Origin: JAJKIP01 sp040509055 | Lineage (GTDB): Bacteria > Bacteroidota > Bacteroidia > Chitinophagales > Chitinophagaceae | Reading direction: 5' to 3' | DNA: 9,972 nucleotides | Assembly: GCA_040509055.1 (NCBI GenBank) | Contig: JBEVLT010000032.1 | Span: 1 to 9,972 of the forward strand | In this document: piece by piece, positions 1-5,596 of the stretch | Numbering within the stretch: the stretch's first letter is position 1 | Layout of the letters: each line of letters begins with the position of its first letter | Notes under the pieces: generated by a model | What the model was told of the DNA's origin: nothing | What the model saw: only the letters and a program-made list of their open reading frames with translations | Database searches by the model: none | Position numbers and translations under genes: made by a program

Positions 1-420
1 CAACACCCCGCTGAGCAAAAAAGCAGCCCCATCGCTTTGCAGCACTTTGTGCATCGTACCATTCATCAACGGAGGCAATAAGGTGCCCAGTACGCAACTG
101 ATGCCTACTGAAATAGCATAGGTGAGCGAGAACCCAACGTAACGGATGGCGATGCCAAAGGCCGTGCCACCGATACCATAGGCCATGCCGAGAAAAAAAG
201 AACGCTGCATAGCGGAAACAGGCGCCTCCTGCAGCACAGCAGATAAATGCGGAATGGTAAGAAAAGCGATCGCCACCGGCAGCGCCAGCCAGCAGATAAA
301 GGCCTGTGCCAGCCAGTAAGTTTGCCAGGACCACCCGGCCACTTTTTTTTGCGGTGTATAACATAGCGCAGCGCCGGATGCGCCTACGGCATGATACAGC
401 ACCCCGTTAATGATTTCCAT
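1..420 (-). CDS. rhaT: RhaT-family sugar:proton symporter, N-terminal part (runs off the window)
   Basis: The first 140 codons are visible, starting at the ATG at 420..418 and still open at base 1. The protein resembles the E. coli L-rhamnose:H+ symporter RhaT from its first residues. The stretch GVLYHAVGASGAALCYTPQKK followed by WSWQTYW (residues 6-36) matches the E. coli pattern of a glycine-rich first helix, a Tyr-x-Pro-x-Lys-Lys turn and a Trp-Ser-Trp motif. A second match is RYVGFSLTYAISVGI (93-107) followed by GTLLPPLMNG. Hydrophobic segments lie at about 5-22, 40-57, 74-91, 98-117 and from 131. The family has about ten inner-membrane helices, so roughly 200 residues are missing here. 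It lies 17 nt after the amidohydrolase and probably belongs to the same operon, where it would import the substrate. The family call is strong. Rhamnose itself as substrate is unproven, because the neighbours are not the usual rhamnose isomerase, kinase and aldolase genes. Confidence 0.85.
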   Translation of the reverse strand, partial: MEIINGVLYHAVGASGAALCYTPQKKVAGWSWQTYWLAQAFICWLALPVAIAFLTIPHLSAVLQEAPVSAMQRSFFLGMAYGIGGTAFGIAIRYVGFSLTYAISVGISCVLGTLLPPLMNGTMHKVLQSDGAAFLLSGVL

Positions 421-437
421 ACAGCAACCGTTCTTTT

Positions 438-1289
438 TTACAGGGAGTAAAACCGCCCTGCATTCGAATACAATATTTTTTCACGCTCTTCTTCCTTCAC
501 CAGCTCCTTCAGCACCTGCCGGTATACCTGCCAGGTATGTTCATAGCTGCCTGCCAGCAGCGATACCGGCCAGTCGCCACCGCAAAAACAGCGGTCCGCT
601 CCGAACAGTTCGAGTACGAACGCCGTACAGGGTTTTATGTCATCCGCCTGCCAGGCCGCTCCTTTGCCGGAAGCCGTGCCCAGCCCGGATAGTTTTACAT
701 GCAGGTTATCGTGCTGTGCGGCAGCCTTCATCAGCTCGCCCCAGCGGCCAAAGTTTTTTCCTGCAGCAAGGGGTGGCTGGTTCAGGTGGTCAAGCACCAT
801 GCGAAGCCCGGGTATTCTTTCCGCCAGTTCCAGCACGGTTTCGATATGTTCGGGCAGCACACCTACCACATCGTACGTAAGGCCATGGTGAGGCAGCAGG
901 GACAGGCTTTCCAATACCGCAGGCTGCATCAGCCATCGCGGATCGGGCTCATCGTGTATCAGGTGCCGTACGCCTTTGAAGTAAGGATGACGGCCATATT
1001 TCCCGTTCAATGCCTGCTGTGCAGCACCAGGATCGGTCAGCGGCAGCCATCCCACCACCCCCCTGATCCATTCGGTGGTTCCGGCCGTTTCCAGCATCAG
1101 GTCGGTATCTTCAAAATTGTTTGCGGCCTGCACCAGCACGCCGCCTGTGATGCCGGCTGCCGTGCGTTCCGGTTCCAGTTCGGCCAGTGTCCAGGTGCGG
1201 TTGAGCACCGTTGTATTATCCCGCAGCCACAGGTAGTCGGCCCTTTGCAAGTCCCAGATATGAATATGTGTATCCGTGATCTGCTGCAT
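438..1289 (-). CDS. Amidohydrolase 2 family TIM-barrel hydrolase (COG3618, L-fuconolactonase-like)
   Basis: This 283-residue protein has the usual length of COG3618/PF04909 hydrolases. It starts with the N-terminal metal-site motif THIHIWD, with His8 and His10. Further family signs are YFKGVRHL (103-110, a Lys and Arg on adjacent strands), VLDHLNQP (165-172, His168), VKLSG (198-202) and GGDWPVS (237-243), where Asp239 is the likely catalytic or metal-binding Asp. No signal peptide is present, so it should be cytosolic. Characterised relatives open sugar lactones such as L-fucono-1,5-lactone, or aromatic-derived lactones such as 2-pyrone-4,6-dicarboxylate; some others are decarboxylases. With a RhaT-like carrier directly downstream, a deoxysugar lactone is a reasonable guess. 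The CoA-transferases upstream suggest that the acid it releases may be activated to a thioester. It begins 3 nt after the preceding stop, so it is co-transcribed. The exact substrate cannot be read from sequence. Confidence 0.85.
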   Translation of the reverse strand: MQQITDTHIHIWDLQRADYLWLRDNTTVLNRTWTLAELEPERTAAGITGGVLVQAANNFEDTDLMLETAGTTEWIRGVVGWLPLTDPGAAQQALNGKYGRHPYFKGVRHLIHDEPDPRWLMQPAVLESLSLLPHHGLTYDVVGVLPEHIETVLELAERIPGLRMVLDHLNQPPLAAGKNFGRWGELMKAAAQHDNLHVKLSGLGTASGKGAAWQADDIKPCTAFVLELFGADRCFCGGDWPVSLLAGSYEHTWQVYRQVLKELVKEEEREKILYSNAGRFYSL

Positions 1290-1292
1290 TCG

Positions 1293-2465
1293 TCAGGCTG
1301 TTTTTTCCACCGGCTGCAATTCCTTCAGTTCAAACTGCCGCTCTATCTGTTCGTTGTGTTCGCCAAGTGTGGGAGCACCTTTTTCCGATTGCATCATCCG
1401 GCCATCTACCCGGATGGGACAGCGGCTGGTAGATACGGACAAGCCATTGCTGGTCTTCACGCTGATCTCCATTTCCAGCAGTTTGTATCCTTCCTGCTGC
1501 ACCAATTCGTCGTAGTTCATCACCGGCGCACACCAGATATCGGCCTGCTCCAGTATACGCAGCCATTGTGCAGACATACCGGTAGCCAGGTGTGCCGCCA
1601 GGATGGTTTTTATTTCATCCCGCCGGTTAAACCAGTCACCGGGATCGGTAAAAGCCAGGAGCGGTTCGCAGCCAAGCAGCCCGCCCAGCAAAAGAATATT
1701 ACTCATGGCCAGGGCGATATACCCGTCATACGTGTTGTAAATACCGTATGGGGCAGCTATATAAGCATGACCGCTGTTCACCTCGCTGCGCACAGGCAGC
1801 TGGTTGCCGTCGTTGTAATAACAGGTCAGCGCTTCGAACTGGAAATCGAGGATGCTTTCAAACATGCTCACCTGTACCAGCGCGCCTTCGCCGGTGATGC
1901 CGCGCCGGTACAACGTAGCCAGGATGCCCTGTGCAATATGCGTACCCGCCATGATATCCACCACCGCCACGCCCACCGGTGTCGGTTGTTCTGCCTTGTT
2001 ATTGCTCAGCCAGGTAAGCCCGGACGCAGCCTGCAGCAAAAGATCCTGGCCCGGCAGGTCTTTCCAGGGTCCTTCGTTGCCATAGCCGGTCACTTCCGCA
2101 TAGATGATCGACGGGTTGATTTGTTTTACCGTTTCGTAATCCAGGCCGATACGCTCCATTACCCCGGGCCGGAAATTGTGCATCATCACGTCAGCCCGCG
2201 CCAGCAACTGCCTGATCTTTTCCAGGTCATCGGGGTTCTTCAGATCGGCCGCATAGCTCTGCTTGTTGCGGTTGATGGCATGAAAGATCGTCGATTCTCC
2301 TTCTATCATCACATCGGACACATACAACTGCCGGCAGATATCCCCTGTTTCAGGCCGCTCGATCTTGATCACCTGCGCACCCATATCGGCCAGCCGCAGC
2401 GAAGCAGAAGGCCCCGACAGGAACTGGCTGAAATCCACCACTACAATATCTTCCAATAACTGCAT
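1293..2465 (-). CDS. Class III CoA-transferase (CaiB/BaiF family), second copy
   Basis: This 390-residue protein has the full length of the CaiB/BaiF (family III) CoA-transferases, which move CoA between acyl-CoA donors and free carboxylic acids. Visible family marks are the N-terminal strand and GPSASLRLADMGAQVIKIERP (18-38), NRNKQSYAADL (65-75), ADVMMHNFRPGVMERIGLDY (91-110), YAEVTGYG (122-129) and GVAVVDIMAGTHIAQGILA (165-183). Asp170 in the last motif aligns by eye with the catalytic Asp169 of formyl-CoA transferase YfdW. The C-terminal CPIRVDG and APTLGEHN motifs are also typical. The ATG lies 5 nt after the stop of a close paralog, and more than half of the residues look identical by eye. 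The two may form a heterodimer, as BbsEF does, or act on different acids. The acyl substrate is not determinable. This copy carries a short extra tail after the LGEHN motif. Confidence 0.93.
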   Translation of the reverse strand: MQLLEDIVVVDFSQFLSGPSASLRLADMGAQVIKIERPETGDICRQLYVSDVMIEGESTIFHAINRNKQSYAADLKNPDDLEKIRQLLARADVMMHNFRPGVMERIGLDYETVKQINPSIIYAEVTGYGNEGPWKDLPGQDLLLQAASGLTWLSNNKAEQPTPVGVAVVDIMAGTHIAQGILATLYRRGITGEGALVQVSMFESILDFQFEALTCYYNDGNQLPVRSEVNSGHAYIAAPYGIYNTYDGYIALAMSNILLLGGLLGCEPLLAFTDPGDWFNRRDEIKTILAAHLATGMSAQWLRILEQADIWCAPVMNYDELVQQEGYKLLEMEISVKTSNGLSVSTSRCPIRVDGRMMQSEKGAPTLGEHNEQIERQFELKELQPVEKTA

Positions 2466-2470
2466 ACGTG

Positions 2471-3610
2471 CTAATTTATAAAATCATTGTACACTTTTGC
2501 ATTGTGTGCACCCAATTGAGGCGCCGGTTTGCCGGAAAAAAGTTTTTTCCCGTCGATACGGATAGGGCACCTCGTGGTCGTGATCGTTTTATCGCCGGCC
2601 TGTACCGCCTGCTCCATCTGCAGGCACCGGTAGGCATCATGCTCCATCATCTTTTCCCAGTCGAAGACTTCCATGGCCCACAGGCCCTGCCGCTGCAGCC
2701 TGGTCAGCCAGTACGCCGTTCTCTCCGTGGCCAGATGCGCGGCCAGCGCCGTTTTTATTTCATCCCGCGCCGCAAATGCCTGTTCCCTCGAATACTTTTT
2801 TAACTCCATGCAGTGGATGGCATCGGCCAGCGAATGAATGTCCATCATGGCCAGGGCAATGTATCCATCAGCAGTAGCATAGATGCCGTAGGGAGCGCTC
2901 AGCAGCGGGTGCCCGTTGCTCACCTGGCTTCGCTGCGGTTGTTGTCCGCTGGTATAATATGTGGTCAGCAGTTCGAACTGGAAGTCGAGCAATGATTCCA
3001 TCAGGCTGACCTCGATCAGTGCGCCGCTTTTCGTTTTTTGCCGCCTGATCAGTGCCGCCAGGATACCCTGTACCAGTTGCGCCCCGCACAGAATGTCGGC
3101 GATGGCAATGCCGAATGGCACGGGCCCGTTGGTACCATTGCCGGTAGTATAAGCCAGCCCCGTGATGGATTGCAGCAGCAGGTCCTGGCCGGGTTTATTT
3201 TTCCAGGGGCCCTGCTTACCGTATCCCGATATCTCGGCATAGATCAGCCGCGGGTTAATGAGCCGTGCGGCATCATAGCCAAGGCCGTTCTTTTCCATGA
3301 CGCCGGGCCGGAAGTTGTGCATCAGCACATCTGCCTTTGCGACCAGCTTCCGCAGCGCCTCGCGGTCTGCCTCATCTTTCAGGTCGGCTGTAAAGCTTTC
3401 TTTGTTGCGGTTGATGGTATGAAACAGCAGTGAGCTGTCATCTACCCAAAGGTTTTTGATGGATAGCTTGCGGCCGGCATCCCCGGTTCCCGGTCTTTCG
3501 ATCTTGATAACCCTTGCTCCCAGGTCAGCCAGTCGCAGCCCGGCCGAGGGACCGGACAAATACTGGCTGAACTCCAACACCACAAGGCCCTGCAAAGGCA
3601 ATTTCATCAT
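2471..3610 (-). CDS. Class III CoA-transferase (CaiB/BaiF family), first copy
   Basis: The chosen start gives 379 residues beginning MMKLPLQGLVVLEFSQ. The open frame runs further upstream to 3706, but those 32 codons overlap the preceding gene and lie outside the family's N-terminus. The first Met codon overlaps the upstream stop (ATGA), and the second (3607..3605) would give a TGATG junction; either is plausible. Family motifs are GPSAGLRLADLGARVIKIERP (20-40), NRNKESFTADL (68-78), ADVLMHNFRPGVMEKNGLGY (93-112), YAEISGYG (124-131) and FGIAIADILCG (166-176). Asp172 is at the position of the catalytic Asp of formyl-CoA transferase. The C-terminus has CPIRIDGKK and PQLGAHN. The protein should be a cytosolic dimeric enzyme transferring CoA to an organic acid. 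It is translationally coupled to the solute-binding-like gene before it and followed after 5 nt by its paralog. The acceptor acid is unknown. Confidence 0.93.
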   Translation of the reverse strand: MMKLPLQGLVVLEFSQYLSGPSAGLRLADLGARVIKIERPGTGDAGRKLSIKNLWVDDSSLLFHTINRNKESFTADLKDEADREALRKLVAKADVLMHNFRPGVMEKNGLGYDAARLINPRLIYAEISGYGKQGPWKNKPGQDLLLQSITGLAYTTGNGTNGPVPFGIAIADILCGAQLVQGILAALIRRQKTKSGALIEVSLMESLLDFQFELLTTYYTSGQQPQRSQVSNGHPLLSAPYGIYATADGYIALAMMDIHSLADAIHCMELKKYSREQAFAARDEIKTALAAHLATERTAYWLTRLQRQGLWAMEVFDWEKMMEHDAYRCLQMEQAVQAGDKTITTTRCPIRIDGKKLFSGKPAPQLGAHNAKVYNDFIN

Positions 3611-4773
3611 ACAGTAGGAATTGATTGTTCTTTGATTATACTTTGACGGTAAATCGCGTTCATTTCTTCCAGTGCCCGCTGCGGGTTTATCTTTCCCAGC
3701 AGGCACTGCTGCAGCGGGTCGCCGGCCTGATCCTGGAAATGCAGGTACCCGTTGTACCGCGGCCGCATATAGCCGTTTTCCATCACCGGCAGTACGGAGG
3801 CAAAAAAGCCCTGCGTAAGCCGGTTGGCCATTTCATCTTCCCAGGCCGAACGGTGCCCCGGCTGCCCGCCATGCTGCACGTACAGCGTACGCTGGCACTC
3901 GCCGGAAACGGCCATGGCTGCAAAATCAAGCGCTTCTTTTTTATGCGCGCTAAAGGCCGATACAGCCAGCCCGGTACCGCCGATGGTCGTTTTCAATCGC
4001 CGGCCATTCACCACTGCTACGTCGGCATAGTGCAGCACGTGATGTGCATACCCTGTCCTGGCATAGTTGGAATAAGCATAAGCAAAAGGGCAGTACCAGT
4101 AATCGTCTGTACCGCTCATCAGTTCGGCCACGGCGATCGGGTTGCAATCAAACATTTTTTTATCTACGGCGCTATACAATTGCAACATGGTGTGGATGGC
4201 TTTTACCCCTGTTGCCTCGTCCACCACTTCCTGCCCGTTTTCAAACGGCGTGCTCCCGCAGGCGATGCAGAAGCTGTAAAAGTTCATCAGCAGGTCGATG
4301 GGTATAGCGGGCACAGCTACTTTGCCCCGTGCGGCCAGGTCCAGCACTTCTGCCCAGGTTTGCGGCACAGCGCAGTTATTTTTTTGCAGCAGGTCGGGCC
4401 GGTAGCTGGCAGCCGGCGTAGCCGCATCGATGGCCAGTGCCCATTGATGGCCGGCATAGTGATAGCTCGGATGGGAAAGTCCCGTGGAGTAAGCTTGCTG
4501 CCCGGCCAGATAAGCTGCCGGCAGGAACTCATCAAGCGGCAGCACGCAACGCGTGGCAGCAGCGCAGCCCACCCAGGGATGATCGATGATCAGGAGATCG
4601 TAGCTTGTGGTCAGCTCCTCGATGGGATAGTCGGCAAACTCCTGCAGCGTTCGCTTCTTCCAGCGAATCTCCACCCCGGGATGCAGTTCGGAATAACGCT
4701 GCGAAACGGCCAGCAGCGGCGTAATGCCCCGGCTATGGCCCCATGTTATCCCGTTGAGTACGATCCCTGCCAT
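3607..4773 (-). CDS. Solute-binding-protein-fold protein without signal peptide, in a CoA-enzyme operon
   Basis: The 388-residue product resembles family 1 extracellular solute-binding proteins, the sugar-binding subunits of ABC importers. Visible signs are ELHPGVEIRW (29-38), YDLLIIDHPWVG (58-69), PQTWAEVLDLA (137-147), GGTGLAVSAFSAHKKEALDFAAM (split as 265-276 and 277-287), GGQPGHRSAWED (302-313) and NPQRALEEMNAIY (363-375). The start at 4773 makes a TGATG overlap with the upstream stop. An alternative Met at 4812 adds 13 polar residues overlapping the MaoC gene. Neither start gives a hydrophobic signal sequence or lipobox Cys. The protein also has nine cysteines (70, 76, 134, 169, 172, 210, 228, 293 and 357), which is odd for a periplasmic protein. 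No ABC permease or ATPase gene is in the window. It probably stays in the cytosol, and its role with the CoA-transferases is unknown. It could bind the pathway substrate or a CoA thioester, but no function is assigned. Confidence 0.85.
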   Translation of the reverse strand: MAGIVLNGITWGHSRGITPLLAVSQRYSELHPGVEIRWKKRTLQEFADYPIEELTTSYDLLIIDHPWVGCAAATRCVLPLDEFLPAAYLAGQQAYSTGLSHPSYHYAGHQWALAIDAATPAASYRPDLLQKNNCAVPQTWAEVLDLAARGKVAVPAIPIDLLMNFYSFCIACGSTPFENGQEVVDEATGVKAIHTMLQLYSAVDKKMFDCNPIAVAELMSGTDDYWYCPFAYAYSNYARTGYAHHVLHYADVAVVNGRRLKTTIGGTGLAVSAFSAHKKEALDFAAMAVSGECQRTLYVQHGGQPGHRSAWEDEMANRLTQGFFASVLPVMENGYMRPRYNGYLHFQDQAGDPLQQCLLGKINPQRALEEMNAIYRQSIIKEQSIPTV

Positions 4774-5216
4774 CAGCTGTTTGCTTTGTTCACCAGTAAA
4801 ATATGTTCGCACACCATCACCAGCTCTCCGTGCTGGTTGAACGCTTCCACCAGCTCCGTCACGAGCCCGTAAGCCGGCTTTTTATGGTCCTTCTTTTCGC
4901 GGATGGTAACGGTGACCTGCAGCGTATCGCCAATAAAAACGGGTTTGATAAACCGGAGCCGGTCGTACCCGTAGGTCATGGATACTTCATTGATCAGTTC
5001 GGCCGTGAGCCCGATGACGATGGTAAAGATAAGTGTGCCGTGCGCCATCCTTCTTCCAAAAGGTTGCGTCTTGCACCACTCTTCGTCCATATGATGCGGG
5101 AAAAAGTCGCCGGATTGCCCGGCATGGATCACGATATCGGTTTCCGTAACGGTCCGGCCTTTTGTACGCCTTGTCTCCTGCAGCTCAAACTCTTCAAAAT
5201 ATTTTTTTACAAACAT
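4773..5216 (-). CDS. MaoC-like hot-dog-fold enoyl-CoA hydratase/dehydratase
   Basis: This 147-residue protein is the size of single-domain MaoC/R-specific enoyl-CoA hydratases, which add water to, or remove it from, acyl-CoA thioesters in the cytosol. The start MFVKKYFEEFELQET matches the usual opening of the family. The hydratase motif is SGDFFPHHMD (35-44). Asp37 and His42 are in the places of the catalytic Asp and His of the motif D-x-N-P-x-H, but the Asn is Phe39 here. GRRMAHGTLIF (54-64) is the conserved central-helix segment, and FIKPVFIGDTLQVTVTI follows as the typical KPVFxGDTL strand. It is the first clear gene of the operon, and its TGA overlaps the next start (TGATG). Close relatives include mesaconyl-CoA and methylmalyl-CoA-type hydratases, which fits with family III CoA-transferases beside it. 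The acyl group handled is not known. No Shine-Dalgarno site precedes the ATG. Confidence 0.92.
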   Translation of the reverse strand: MFVKKYFEEFELQETRRTKGRTVTETDIVIHAGQSGDFFPHHMDEEWCKTQPFGRRMAHGTLIFTIVIGLTAELINEVSMTYGYDRLRFIKPVFIGDTLQVTVTIREKKDHKKPAYGLVTELVEAFNQHGELVMVCEHILLVNKANS

Positions 5217-5239
5217 GGTAAGCAGTCTGGTTGGTAAAA

Positions 5240-5368
5240 TCAGCGACGGAGCCCCAACAGCAGAACGATTGCAGCCGCAGAAACAGAGGAGAGAAGAGTT
5301 GCAGGGGAGTATTCACCGGGTCCGGGCAGGACAAAACCGGTAACACATGGCAATTTTTTCTCCATCAT
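5240..5368 (-). CDS. Possible 42-residue hydrophobic small protein ahead of the operon (doubtful)
   Basis: A 42-codon frame starts at paired ATG codons (5368 and 5365) and stops 23 nt before the MaoC start. The product begins MMEKKLPCVTGFVLPGPGEY, continues SPATLLSSVS, and ends in AAAIVLLLGLRR. It thus has a polar head, a Pro/Gly patch, a hydrophobic run of about 15 residues and a final Arg pair, a shape expected of a tiny membrane-anchored peptide. An A-rich stretch (AAAAAAG) lies 6-12 nt upstream of the first ATG, which suits Bacteroidota initiation, and a weak promoter candidate lies just before it. Against it, a frame of this length is expected by chance in 320 bp of moderate-GC sequence, codon use is not distinctive, and I recognise no family. 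It could be a leader peptide or nothing. Confidence 0.22.
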   Translation of the reverse strand: MMEKKLPCVTGFVLPGPGEYSPATLLSSVSAAAIVLLLGLRR

Positions 5369-5472
5369 CAGGATCTTTTTTACAATCGTCAGGCTGTGCA
5401 GATCTCAGTCAAAAAACACTTGCAAATCAAAACATTAAATTAGACCGGTGCTACCGGGTATTCAATGTCAGG

Positions 5473-5502
5473 TTTTACTATAATGATGGAATATTTTACT
5501 AT
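5473..5502. repeat. 9-bp direct repeat, possible operator
   Basis: TTTTACTAT occurs at 5473-5481 and again, identical, at 5494-5502. The start-to-start distance is 21 bp, about two turns of the DNA helix, so the two copies would face the same side. They lie upstream of both promoter candidates as read on the minus strand, where a transcription activator would be expected to bind. Short AT-rich repeats also arise by chance, so the regulatory reading is an inference. Confidence 0.35.
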
Positions 5503-5540
5503 CAGGTGTTAGCAAACAACTTCGGCAGGCCATTATACAT

Positions 5541-5574
5541 AAAAATACCGGGACCTGCTCGCCAGCCCGGTATT
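5541..5574 (-). terminator. Intrinsic terminator of the hybrid kinase gene
   Basis: A perfect 9-bp inverted repeat, AATACCGGG (5544-5552) and CCCGGTATT (5566-5574), encloses 13 nt. A further CTG/CAG pairing (5555-5557 with 5563-5565) can extend the hairpin. On the minus strand the stem runs straight into a run of five T residues (5545..5541). It begins 22 nt after the kinase stop codon. The plus-strand side has no T run, so it should work in the minus direction only. Confidence 0.85.
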
Positions 5575-5596
5575 CTATAAATCCTTGTTATGGCGG

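Larger units (their letters stand above)
5217..5540 (-). promoter_or_regulatory. Control region of the catabolic operon
   Basis: About 320 bp separate the kinase terminator from the MaoC start, and the operon's promoter must lie here or further upstream. Two weak matches to the Bacteroidota consensus TTTG-N19-TANNTTTG are visible on the minus strand. One has TTTG at 5413..5410 and GACGATTG at 5390..5383 with exactly 19 nt between them, and would start transcription near 5376. The other has ATTG at 5466..5463 and TAATTTAA at 5442..5435 with 20 nt between them. Neither is a full match, so both are candidates only. A 9-bp direct repeat (5473-5502) lies just upstream of the second. I see no riboswitch and no second terminator in this stretch. 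Confidence 0.4.

Noticed and set aside
699..2459. 586-codon plus-strand frame opposite the amidohydrolase and second CoA-transferase
   Set aside because: It spans two well-supported minus-strand genes and their junction, and its product shows no recognisable motif, so it is a shadow.
4771..4812. Upstream Met of the solute-binding-like gene as the true start, providing a signal peptide
   Set aside because: The 13 extra residues (MRTYFTGEQSKQL) are polar and overlap the MaoC gene. They make no hydrophobic export signal, and the TGATG junction favours the later Met.
3625..4872. 415-codon plus-strand frame opposite the solute-binding-like gene
   Set aside because: It mirrors the minus-strand gene, has no family motif, and has no promoter-like sequence before it.
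5240..5368. Small ORF as a genuine PEP-CTERM-type sorted protein
   Set aside because: It lacks the Pro-Glu-Pro motif and has almost no mature domain before the signal, so only the general shape matches.
5441..5460. ACCGG repeats near 5444 and 5453 as a hairpin or operator
   Set aside because: The two halves do not form a clean inverted repeat, and as a 5-bp direct repeat it is too short to separate from chance.
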